DNA of 10,309 nt, taken from Acidobacteriaceae bacterium (lineage in GTDB: Bacteria > Acidobacteriota > Terriglobia > Terriglobales > Acidobacteriaceae). The notes beneath the pieces are model-generated. The model did not search any database, was not told where the DNA came from, and saw only the letters and a list, made by a program, of their open reading frames with translations. The DNA lies in the NCBI GenBank assembly GCA_030040175.1, contig JASHUF010000523.1:1-10309 (forward strand), in the 5' to 3' direction. The translations under genes and the position numbers were made by a program. Shown here one piece after another: positions 1 through 6,099 of this stretch (positions are counted from its first letter, which is position 1; every line of letters begins with the position of its first letter).

Positions 1-72
1 CGCCTTCAATAGCCCGCGCACAATGCGCCGTTGCTCTTCTTCCAAATACCACACCAGCCGACTTGGCTGCAA
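1..72 (-). CDS. Possible 5' end of an unknown gene running off the left edge
   Basis: On the minus strand, a frame open from a stop codon near 102 to position 1 reads like protein, with the stretch RLVWYLEEEQRRIVRGLLKA at its end. That stretch has the charged/hydrophobic alternation of an amphipathic helix. The only start candidates are a TTG at 72 and a GTG at 54; there is no ATG and no clear ribosome binding site. If real, the gene is divergent from gap and mostly outside the window. Only about 24 codons are visible and I do not recognise the family, so chance coding is quite possible. Confidence 0.2.
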   Translation of the reverse strand, partial: MQPSRLVWYLEEEQRRIVRGLLKA

Positions 73-350
73 ACCAGCAGGTGGAATTCTGCAGCCACGT
101 TACCGGCCTTGCCGGCAGGAGGTGCGGGCGCGCCGCATTGCAGCGCGGCACAGACGGTTCCACCCTGGAATGCGCATGGTGGGATTGGTAGATTGCACGC
201 CAGACGAGGTGGCGCAATGGGGTTTCCGCTGCGCCGCCATAGCCCGGGATGTTAGGATCAAGAGTTTGGTGGAATGACCCTCTTCGCCTGCTTCAGACGC
301 CCTTCAACCCAGGCTCGACAACCTCAGAAACGCAAAAGAGACCCCAGTCC
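73..350. other. Leader region upstream of gap with no convincing gene
   Basis: About 280 bases precede the gap ribosome binding site. Short open frames exist on the + strand (for example 23-277) but they are rich in Arg, Cys and Pro, match no family I know and have no ribosome binding site. Two small inverted repeats are visible: TGGCTGCA at 64-71 with TGCAGCCA at 90-97, and CCGGC at 103-107 with GCCGG at 111-115. I could not place a credible sigma-70 promoter for gap; TAGGAT at 253-258 is a weak -10 candidate with no -35 partner. The region may be a promoter and leader, or a decayed gene. Confidence 0.4.
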
Positions 351-358
351 AAGGAGAG
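351..358 (+). promoter_or_regulatory. Ribosome binding site that fixes the gap start
   Basis: AAGGAGAG lies 5 bases upstream of the ATG at 364. It decides between this ATG and an in-frame ATG at 274, which would add 30 Arg/Pro-rich residues in front of the Rossmann fold. Confidence 0.85.
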
Positions 359-363
359 ATTCA

Positions 364-1368
<1,005 letters not shown>

Positions 1369-1384
1369 AAGCAGTGGTCAGGGA

Positions 1385-1429
1385 TCAGGTGTCAGGGTTC
1401 AGTGAACGGCTTCAAGCCCTGACACCTGA
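1385..1429. repeat. Perfect 13-bp inverted repeat behind gap
   Basis: TCAGGTGTCAGGG (1385-1397) is the exact reverse complement of CCCTGACACCTGA (1417-1429), with a 19-base loop. The RNA should form a strong hairpin 16 bases behind the gap stop codon. No run of T follows, so it is not a classical intrinsic terminator. It could protect the gap mRNA 3' end or attenuate read-through into ridA and pgk. The right arm is also the start of the CTGACAC array, so the hairpin may simply be an inverted copy of that repeat. Confidence 0.75.
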
Positions 1430-1474
1430 AACCTGACACCTGACACCTGACACCTGACACCTGACACCTCATAC
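1419..1474. repeat. Heptad tandem array, unit CTGACAC, 8 copies
   Basis: Eight 7-base units run head to tail. Six are exactly CTGACAC; the second is CTGAAAC and the last is CTCATAC. The array ends 9 bases before the GTG start of the RidA-like gene, so it occupies the place where a ribosome binding site would be expected. Units are contiguous with no spacers. Confidence 0.9.
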
Positions 1475-1483
1475 CTGTTCCCT

Positions 1484-1867
1484 GTGACACGCACCAACAT
1501 TTCCGGCGGATCGCCCTACGAGCCCCTCATCGGCTTCTCGCGTGCCGTGCGCGTTGGCAACTTCGTGCACCTGGCGGGAACCGGTCCGGTGGGGGCGGAG
1601 AGTGAGAGCGCCGAAGGACAAACACGGCGCGCATTCGAGATTGCGGAAAAGGCGCTGGCCGAAGCGGGCGCCGTGTTTGCAGACGTGGTGCGCACGCGCA
1701 TGTATCTGACCCATGTGGAAGATTGGCAGGCCGTGGGGCGCGTGCACGGCGAAATCTTCGGCGCCGTCCGTCCCGCGGCCACCATGGTAGTGGCGGCCGC
1801 GTTGCTCAACCCCGCCTGGCGCATTGAAATCGAGATGGACGCCATTGTCGACGCCCCCACGTCCTAG
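1484..1867 (+). CDS. RidA-family (YjgF/YER057c/UK114) protein lacking the deaminase arginine
   Basis: The 127-residue length and pattern fit the RidA family, whose canonical members are trimers that hydrolyse reactive enamine/imine intermediates from PLP enzymes. Visible family features are NISGGSPYEPLIGFSRAVRV near the N-terminus, the VHLAGTGPVG strand (28-37), the TRRAFEIAEKAL helix (48-58), VVRTRMYLT (68-76) and the end IEIEMDAIV (114-122). In canonical RidA an arginine (Arg105 in E. coli) binds the substrate carboxylate; by my alignment this position is Ala106 (MVVAAALLNP, 101-110). The protein therefore probably belongs to the Arg-less Rid subgroups, whose activity is unclear. The start is GTG at 1484; no ribosome binding site is visible because the heptad array adjoins it. 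It lies between gap and pgk, so cotranscription is likely, but no metabolic link can be read from the sequence. Confidence 0.85.
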   Translation: MTRTNISGGSPYEPLIGFSRAVRVGNFVHLAGTGPVGAESESAEGQTRRAFEIAEKALAEAGAVFADVVRTRMYLTHVEDWQAVGRVHGEIFGAVRPAATMVVAAALLNPAWRIEIEMDAIVDAPTS

Positions 1868-1888
1868 TCCCTTAGTCCCCCAGTCCCT
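1861..1888. repeat. Octad repeats with AGTCC core in the ridA-pgk spacer
   Basis: AGTCC occurs at 1866, 1874 and 1882, an exact 8-base period, with a degenerate extra unit (CGTCC) at 1860. The block starts inside the last codons of the RidA-like gene, overlaps its TAG stop, and ends just ahead of the pgk ribosome binding site (GAAAGG, 1891-1896). It differs in sequence from the arrays on either side of the cluster but resembles them in unit size and placement. Confidence 0.7.
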
Positions 1889-1904
1889 ACGAAAGGCCCT
1901 TGCC

Positions 1905-3122
1905 ATGCCCAAGCTCTCCATTCGCGATATCGAACTCAACAACAAGCATGTCTTCATTCGCGTGGACTTCAATGTGCCGCTCAGCGAAGACGGCACGGAG
2001 ATCACCGACGACACGCGCATTGCGGCCACGCTGCCCACCATTGAATATGCCCTTCGCCACCACGCCAAGGTGATCCTGGCCTCGCACCTGGGGCGGCCGA
2101 AGGGAAAGCCCAACCCTAAATACTCGCTGCGGCCGGTTGTCGACCGGCTGCGCGAACTGCTCGACAAAAAGGAAGACAATTACTCCATCAACGTGGCCTT
2201 TGCTCCCGACTGCGTGGGCGAGATCGCCGAGGAGCTTGCGCGGCAGCTCGAGTCCGGCCAGGTGCTGCTGCTCGAGAATCTCCGCTTTCACGCCGAGGAG
2301 GAAGCCAACGATCCGGCTTTTTCAAAAGCGCTGGCATCGCTGGCGGAAATCTACGTCAACGATGCCTTCGGCTCCGCGCACCGCGCACACGCTTCGACCG
2401 AAGGCATCACGCACTATCTCAAGCCCGCCGTGGCCGGCCTGCTCATGGAAAAGGAGATCACCTATCTGGGCAAGGCGCTCGAGGCGCCGGAGCGGCCGTT
2501 CGTAGCCATCCTCGGCGGATCGAAGATTTCCGGCAAGATCGATGTGATCCAGAACCTGCTCGATAAAGTCGATACGCTCGTCATCGTGGGCGGCATGGCG
2601 TACACCTTCCAGCGCGCGCTGGGCGTGGCCACAGGCAAATCGCTGGTCGAGGAAGACAAGATCGAGCTGGCCAGAGAGACGTTAGCCAAGGCGCAAGCCA
2701 AGGGCGTGAAACTGATCCTGCCATTGGACAACGTGCTGGCCGACAGCTTCGCGAACGATGCCAGAACGCAGGTGTGGGATTGCACAGTGGATTTTCCCGC
2801 CGACTGGCAGGGGCTCGACATCGGGCCGAAGTCGATCAAGGCCATTGAAGAAGTGGTTCTGACCGCGAAGACCATCGTGTGGAACGGGCCGGCCGGCGTC
2901 TTCGAGTTTCCGCGCTTCGCCACGGGGACGAACGCCATTGCGCGCGCCGTGGCCAGGAACCGCGCGGCGATTTCAATCATCGGCGGCGGCGATTCCGTAA
3001 GCGCGATCAACCAGGCCGGCGTGGCGGAGCAGATCACGCACATCTCCACCGGCGGCGGCGCCAGCCTCGAGTTTCTCGAGGGCAAGAAGCTGCCGGGGGT
3101 GGAGGCGCTGACGGACAAATAA
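1905..3122 (+). CDS. pgk: Phosphoglycerate kinase
   Basis: This cytosolic enzyme transfers the acyl phosphate of 1,3-bisphosphoglycerate to ADP, giving ATP and 3-phosphoglycerate. It uses the gap product directly. The 405-residue length is typical. The N-domain has RVDFNVP (19-25), Arg38 in DDTRI, SHLGRPKG (60-67), LLENLRFH (122-129) and FGSAHRAH (155-162), which together make the triose-phosphate basic patch. The nucleotide domain has LGGSKISGK (203-211), VWNGPAGVFEF (325-335), GGGDS (360-364) and STGGGASLEFLEG (381-393). The ATG at 1905 is chosen because GAAAGG (1891-1896) precedes it by 8 bases and the conserved N-terminus starts there. An in-frame upstream ATG at 1824 lies inside ridA. 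The 37-base gap to the RidA-like gene suggests one operon. Confidence 0.97.
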   Translation: MPKLSIRDIELNNKHVFIRVDFNVPLSEDGTEITDDTRIAATLPTIEYALRHHAKVILASHLGRPKGKPNPKYSLRPVVDRLRELLDKKEDNYSINVAFAPDCVGEIAEELARQLESGQVLLLENLRFHAEEEANDPAFSKALASLAEIYVNDAFGSAHRAHASTEGITHYLKPAVAGLLMEKEITYLGKALEAPERPFVAILGGSKISGKIDVIQNLLDKVDTLVIVGGMAYTFQRALGVATGKSLVEEDKIELARETLAKAQAKGVKLILPLDNVLADSFANDARTQVWDCTVDFPADWQGLDIGPKSIKAIEEVVLTAKTIVWNGPAGVFEFPRFATGTNAIARAVARNRAAISIIGGGDSVSAINQAGVAEQITHISTGGGASLEFLEGKKLPGVEALTDK

Positions 3123-3125
3123 GAC

Positions 3126-3152
3126 CAGTGGTCAGTGGTCAGTGGTCAGTGG
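3126..3152. repeat. Heptad tandem array, unit CAGTGGT, 3.9 copies
   Basis: CAGTGGT is repeated four times without interruption (the last unit lacks its final T), starting 4 bases after the pgk stop codon. Its first ten bases, CAGTGGTCAG, are identical to 1372-1381, which begins 4 bases after the gap stop. The two genes therefore end in members of the same repeat family. Confidence 0.9.
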
Positions 3153-3182
3153 AATCGCATCCGATGAAACCGAATGCGATTC
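3152..3182 (+). terminator. Hairpin behind pgk, possible weak terminator
   Basis: GAATCGCAT (3152-3160) pairs perfectly with ATGCGATTC (3174-3182) around a 13-base loop. It lies 30 bases after the pgk stop and directly joins the CAGTGGT array. The following bases (TCCTGTCT) contain some T but no run, so intrinsic termination would be weak; mRNA 3'-end stabilisation is an alternative. Between here and the next gene (3254) nothing else is visible. Confidence 0.4.
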
Positions 3183-3251
3183 TCCTGTCTGGCCTCGGTT
3201 GAAGCCCGCAGGAATCGCCGCCGGCGACGACCTATCGCGTCTTAATGGCGC

Positions 3252-3533
3252 TCAGTCTTCCTCTTTGTTCCACATGTCTCGCATCTCAATGAGACTTGCG
3301 CAGATTAACGCGCTGTTGTGTTGATTTAAGCGGCCATTAAGAATGCACGAAGCTGTCTTGCCATCTTCGTGTAGGAGCTTAAGCACCCAATCATCATTGC
3401 CTTGGTCATCAAGCAGCGAGGCTGCCCAGCCTCTTTCCCATTTGGTGGGGAATTGTCGGTTTAAATCCTCTATCGCATAGAACACTGGGTCAGGAATCCC
3501 GGTCGACATTGGACGATTCACTCGAAGCGCCAT
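3252..3533 (-). CDS. Hypothetical protein, 93 residues
   Basis: I do not recognise this protein. It is small, soluble and without a signal peptide or membrane segment. It is tryptophan-rich for its size (Trp at KWERGWAAS, DDWVLK and RDMWNK), and is acidic at the C-terminus (EMRDMWNKEED). The start is well supported: AAGGAGA (read on the minus strand, 3538-3544) lies 4 bases upstream of the ATG at 3533. Base composition looks less GC-rich than gap, pgk and the nuo genes, and the amino-acid composition is ordinary, so it is probably a genuine gene and possibly acquired. It points toward pgk and is divergent from the Uma2 gene. No partner gene is adjacent in the same orientation. Confidence 0.7.
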   Translation of the reverse strand: MALRVNRPMSTGIPDPVFYAIEDLNRQFPTKWERGWAASLLDDQGNDDWVLKLLHEDGKTASCILNGRLNQHNSALICASLIEMRDMWNKEED

Positions 3534-3673
3534 ACTGTCTCCTTCATATCTGGCATGTTCAATAGGCTTTGGCGGACGATTCCAGTGGAAAAACTACGGG
3601 CTTTGTGGTAGTCGCCTGTATGCTACACCCTCAGAAAGCTGACTTGACCACGGCTCCTGCAAGAACCCGCCGC

Positions 3674-3701
3674 TTCACCTCTAGCTGATTCGTGCTACCC
3701 T
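3674..3701 (+). promoter_or_regulatory. Candidate extended -10 promoter for the Uma2 gene
   Basis: TTCACC (3674-3679) and TACCCT (3696-3701) are 16 bases apart, and TGC directly before the -10 makes it an extended -10 element. The ATG at 3710 is only 8 bases past the -10, and no ribosome binding site is present, so the transcript would be leaderless. The hexamers match the consensus only partly. The rest of 3534-3709 shows no other structure. Confidence 0.3.
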
Positions 3702-3709
3702 CATCTCAA

Positions 3710-4222
3710 ATGGCCACGACCGTCCACATCCCGCTGAAAGAGTACCTGGCGACCAGCTACCGGCCCGACTGCGAGTATGTGGACGGCGAGGTGCGGGAGC
3801 GGAACGTGGGCAAGTGGGAGCACGCAAGGGTTCAGGCGCTTCTGGCGGCCTGGTTCATCAACCACGAAAATGCGTGGGGGATTGTCAGCAGCACAGAGCA
3901 ACGTGTTCGGGTAACCAGCGACCGCGTTCGCGTGCCGGACCTCGTCGTACTTATGGCGGGTGCGCAGCCCGAAGTACTCACCGAGCCGCCGCTGCTGGTC
4001 GTCGAGATTCTCTCCCCCGAAGATACCTACTCCGATACTCAAGAGCGCGCGCAAGACTACCGCGCGATGGGCGTTGAAACGGTCTGGATCGTCGATCCCA
4101 AGACGCGCACCGGCCGCATGTGCCGCGGCGCGCAGTGGATCGAAGCCTCCCGCCTTGAAGTGAAGGGCACGCCTCTGTTTGTCGATCTGCCCGAGATTTT
4201 CCGCCGGGTGGCAGTGGCGTAG
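3710..4222 (+). CDS. Uma2-family putative endonuclease (DUF820, PD-(D/E)XK fold)
   Basis: The 170-residue protein has the Uma2 layout: CEYVDGEVRE near the N-terminus (21-30), KWEHARVQALL (35-45), RVPDLVVL (74-81), LLVVEILSPED (95-105), YRAMGVETVWIVDP (117-130). Asp77 and Glu99 fit the PD-(D/E)XK metal-binding positions. The lysine often seen in the following K-x-x-Y helix is replaced (ERAQDY, 112-117), as I recall for several acidobacterial members. The family is widespread in cyanobacteria, acidobacteria and actinobacteria, usually as scattered single genes, and its biological role is not established. I chose ATG 3710 over an in-frame GTG at 3692 because the Uma2 N-terminus fits it; neither has a ribosome binding site. 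It converges on the toxin gene behind it. Confidence 0.85.
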   Translation: MATTVHIPLKEYLATSYRPDCEYVDGEVRERNVGKWEHARVQALLAAWFINHENAWGIVSSTEQRVRVTSDRVRVPDLVVLMAGAQPEVLTEPPLLVVEILSPEDTYSDTQERAQDYRAMGVETVWIVDPKTRTGRMCRGAQWIEASRLEVKGTPLFVDLPEIFRRVAVA

Positions 4223-4227
4223 AGTCC

Positions 4228-4241
4228 TTCGGAATCCCGAA
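4228..4241. other. Short hairpin between convergent genes
   Basis: TTCGG (4228-4232) and CCGAA (4237-4241) flank a 4-base loop in the 22-base gap between the Uma2 stop and the toxin stop. No T run follows on either strand. It may help separate the two converging transcripts but is too short to call a terminator. Confidence 0.25.
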
Positions 4242-4244
4242 AAC

Positions 4245-4703
4245 TCACTTCGCCGCATCCATTGCCCGGAAGCAGCTTTTTTTGGCGATGCCGAGCAGCG
4301 TATGGTCAGCGCTGACGAGCGTTGCGCGAGTTTGTCTCGCGGTCGCCACAAGAATGCGGTCGGCGGGATCGGGGTGCATCTCGAACGGCAGGCGCGTGCT
4401 GGCCACTGCGATCTCCGGATCGAGAGGCACGAGGGAAATCCCTGGCATCGCCAAGGCCTCTCGAATCCACACCAACGTGTCGCGGTGCAGGTCGACCCGT
4501 TTCTTACTCACCAGAACACCGATCTCCCATGGTGTAATCGCAGAGACAAGGAGATCGCCGGCGCCGCCGACTCGTGCGATTTCCGCCTTCGCGCGCGGCC
4601 CCAGCCGGCTATCGCCGAGCATCAGCCAAATCAAAACGTGCGTGTCGAGCAAAAGCAGATCTTCACGAGCTGCGACAGTGGCGCTCACTTCATCGCATCC
4701 CAT
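4245..4703 (-). CDS. vapC: PIN-domain ribonuclease toxin, VapC type
   Basis: Toxin of a type II toxin-antitoxin pair; family members are Mg-dependent RNases, many of which cut tRNA or rRNA. The full set of PIN acidic residues is present: Asp20 in LLLDTHVLIWL (17-27), Glu60 in ITPWEIGVL (56-64), Asp115 in DPADRILVATA (112-122), and Asp133 in SADHTLL (131-137). That suggests an active enzyme. The DTHVLIW and WEI motifs place it in the group usually paired with Phd/YefM antitoxins. The ATG at 4703 gives 152 residues and a 19-base overlap with the antitoxin. A GTG at 4688, overlapping the antitoxin TGA by 4 bases (GTGA), would give 147 residues and is equally plausible; neither has a strong ribosome binding site, which fits translational coupling. 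The RNA target cannot be read from sequence. Confidence 0.9.
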   Translation of the reverse strand: MGCDEVSATVAAREDLLLLDTHVLIWLMLGDSRLGPRAKAEIARVGGAGDLLVSAITPWEIGVLVSKKRVDLHRDTLVWIREALAMPGISLVPLDPEIAVASTRLPFEMHPDPADRILVATARQTRATLVSADHTLLGIAKKSCFRAMDAAK

Positions 4704-4915
4704 TCCACATCGAGGGGCGAGATAATATCGCCGAGGATAACGCCCGACCCCTTCATCGCTCCGAAGAGCGTCTTGTTCTCACGGATAGGCACTATTTTAA
4801 CCAAAGGCTTGCCCCGTTTGGTGACCACCAGCGGCTCGCGTTTCTCAGAAACTTCTTCGAGTAACTTCAGGCACTTGGCCTTAAACTCGCCGGCGGGGAC
4901 AGTGGCGGTCTTCAT
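4685..4915 (-). CDS. Phd/YefM-family antitoxin
   Basis: This 76-residue protein is the upstream partner of the PIN toxin. The N-terminal half has the Phd/YefM DNA-binding pattern: MKTATVPAGEFKAKCLKLLE (1-20), REPLVVTKRGKPLVKIVPI (26-44). The C-terminal part (45-76, including FGAMKGSGVILGDIISPLD) is the expected toxin-wrapping segment. The ATG at 4915 is supported by GGGAGGAG read on the minus strand (4920-4927), 4 bases upstream. A longer frame from 4984 would run through the promoter palindromes and is rejected. Family knowledge predicts that antitoxin and complex repress their own promoter; the palindromes at 4926-4966 are the likely operators. The pair forms a two-gene operon with overlapping reading frames. 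Confidence 0.9.
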   Translation of the reverse strand: MKTATVPAGEFKAKCLKLLEEVSEKREPLVVTKRGKPLVKIVPIRENKTLFGAMKGSGVILGDIISPLDVEWDAMK

Positions 4916-4925
4916 GGCACTCCTC

Positions 4926-4977
4926 CCATGGTCACAGACCATGGTCATATGATAGCAGGATCCTGCGATTTCAGGAA
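4926..4977 (-). promoter_or_regulatory. Antitoxin promoter with two palindromic operators
   Basis: Read on the minus strand, TATCAT (4949-4954) is a 5/6 -10 box and TTCCTG (4972-4977) a weak -35, with a 17-base spacer. Two perfect palindromes surround the -10: GCAGGATCCTGC (4955-4966) inside the spacer, and CCATGGTCACAGACCATGG (4926-4944; 8-bp arms, 3-base centre) downstream, covering the expected transcription start. A protein bound at either site would block RNA polymerase, as expected for an autoregulated toxin-antitoxin operon. The weak -35 suits low basal expression. Binding by the antitoxin is inferred. Confidence 0.6.
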
Positions 4978-5069
4978 GCGGCACGATGTGCCAACCGTCA
5001 CCCGGCGCTGCGAAATCGATCCCATAAAATTGAATTGCGACTACCTATTCATCCGAGGAAATCAGAACA

Positions 5070-5822
5070 ATGCCCCGCAAAGCACTCATTGCCGCCAACT
5101 GGAAGATGTACAAGACGCCCGCCGAAGCGCAGACCTTCGTTGACGCCTTTTTGCCTCTGGTGAAGGGGCACACGCGCGATGAGATCGCGCTGTTCCCATC
5201 CCCGGTGCTGCTGCCAACCGTCGTTCCCGCGTGCGAAGGGTCCAATGTGGCCGTGGGCGCGCAGAACATTCACTTTGCCGAGGAGGGCGCGTACACGGGC
5301 GAGACGTCGATCGGCCAACTGAGGGCCGTCGGGGGCACGCACACGCTCATCGGCCACTCCGAGCGCCGGCAGTATTTTGCTGAAACCGACGAGATCGTGA
5401 ACAAGAAGCTGCACACCGCGCTCAAGCACGGCGTCGTTCCCATCGTGTGCATCGGCGAGGTGCTCGAAGAGCGCGAAGCGGGCAAGACCGCAAGCGTGCT
5501 GAAGACGCAGGTGAACGGCGCGTTTGCGGGCGTTTCGCCGGAAGCGGCCGCGCCCATCGTGATTGCCTACGAGCCGGTGTGGGCCATCGGCACGGGGCGC
5601 ACGGCCACGCCGGAGATCGCCGCCGACGCGCATGCGATCATTCGCGCCGAAGTGACGAAGCTCTTGGGCGCGGATGTCGCCGCGGCGATGCGCATTCTCT
5701 ACGGCGGCAGCGTAAAGCCGGACAACATCACCAATCTCATGGCGCAGGAAGAAATCGATGGCGCGCTCGTGGGCGGCGCGAGCCTCAAGCCGGAATCGTT
5801 CACGGCGATTGTGAAGTATTAG
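5070..5822 (+). CDS. tpiA: Triosephosphate isomerase
   Basis: This cytosolic TIM-barrel enzyme interconverts dihydroxyacetone phosphate and glyceraldehyde 3-phosphate, feeding gap. The 250-residue length is normal. Active-site residues are all present: Asn10 and Lys12 in AANWKMYK (8-15), His96 in IGHSERRQYF (94-103), Glu168 in YEPVWAIGTG (167-176). The phosphate-binding YGGSVKP is at 211-217 and LVGGASL at 233-239. Loop 6 ends GTGRTAT where many bacterial enzymes have GTGKTAT, a conservative change. The ATG has GAGGAA (5055-5060) 9 bases upstream. TAAAAT at 5025-5030 is a possible -10 without a convincing -35, so the gene may have its own promoter; the inserted toxin-antitoxin block makes read-through from pgk doubtful. 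Confidence 0.97.
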   Translation: MPRKALIAANWKMYKTPAEAQTFVDAFLPLVKGHTRDEIALFPSPVLLPTVVPACEGSNVAVGAQNIHFAEEGAYTGETSIGQLRAVGGTHTLIGHSERRQYFAETDEIVNKKLHTALKHGVVPIVCIGEVLEEREAGKTASVLKTQVNGAFAGVSPEAAAPIVIAYEPVWAIGTGRTATPEIAADAHAIIRAEVTKLLGADVAAAMRILYGGSVKPDNITNLMAQEEIDGALVGGASLKPESFTAIVKY

Positions 5823-5850
5823 CGGGGCTGGCGAGGTTAGCGGAGCTACG

Positions 5851-5959
5851 GCATTTTCTGAGTTACTGTGTCCTTTTCATTTCCTCGTAAGGTCGCCGCT
5901 CCCTGTTGGTCGCGTCGACTCTGCCTTCCGTCTTCGGGATACAGCTACTCAGAAAATGC
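5851..5959. repeat. 109-bp element with 23-bp terminal inverted repeats
   Basis: The ends 5851-5873 and 5937-5959 are inverted copies matching at 20 of 23 bases, including a perfect 13-bp outer block (GCATTTTCTGAGT and its complement). The inside (5874-5936) has no open frame. An 8-base direct repeat GTTAGCGG lies at 5836-5843 and 5960-5967; the right copy touches the element, the left is 7 bases away, so it is not a clean target-site duplication. It could be a miniature transposable element, an extragenic palindromic repeat, or an RNA structure behind tpiA. Confidence 0.65.
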
Positions 5960-5981
5960 GTTAGCGGGTTAGAAAGCAAGG

Positions 5982-6015
5982 GCTGCCTGGAGCAATGTGC
6001 TTCGGGCGGCTTTTT
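5982..6015 (+). terminator. Intrinsic terminator between tpiA and nuoN
   Basis: A 13-pair stem with a 3-base loop (ATG, 5995-5997) forms from 5982-5994 and 5998-6010, with three G-T pairs, and is followed at once by TTTTTATT (6011-6018). This is a strong factor-independent terminator for the tpiA transcript, 160 bases behind its stop. On the minus strand the same stem is followed by a moderately T-rich stretch (CTTGCTTTCT), so it may also stop the converging nuo transcript. Confidence 0.85.
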
Positions 6016-6040
6016 ATTGGGCCGGGAGAAGCAACCGCAG

Positions 6041-6082
6041 GTCCTTCGACTCGTCCGCCAGGGCGGACTCGCTCAGGATGAC
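6041..6082. repeat. Dispersed-repeat-like sequence with internal hairpin
   Basis: The segment begins GTCCTTCGACTCG and ends CTCGCTCAGGATGACA. It flanks a hairpin of perfect 7-bp arms, GTCCGCC (6053-6059) and GGCGGAC (6062-6068). From memory, CCTTCGACTC...CTCAGGATGACA modules are abundant between genes in acidobacterial and some other genomes; I cannot confirm copy number here. It sits 17 bases from the nuoN stop codon. Confidence 0.5.
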
Positions 6083-6099
6083 AGAATCATCGAGGTTTG

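Noticed and set aside
84..94. Overlapping EcoRI and PstI sites (GAATTCTGCAG), as in cloning-vector polylinkers
   Set aside because: The flanking bases do not continue as any polylinker I know, and an 11-base match can occur by chance.
23..277. 84-residue + strand frame upstream of gap
   Set aside because: Arg/Cys-rich, no ribosome binding site, no recognisable family; treated as non-coding leader.
1419..1474. Possible CRISPR array
   Set aside because: The units are 7 bases long and contiguous, with no spacers and no cas genes nearby.
3142..3324. 60-residue + strand frame behind pgk
   Set aside because: It starts inside the CAGTGGT repeat, runs through the hairpin and overlaps the better-supported minus-strand gene.
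5836..5967. GTTAGCGG pair as a target-site duplication
   Set aside because: Only the right copy touches the inverted-repeat end; the left is 7 bases off, so it is kept only as a hint.
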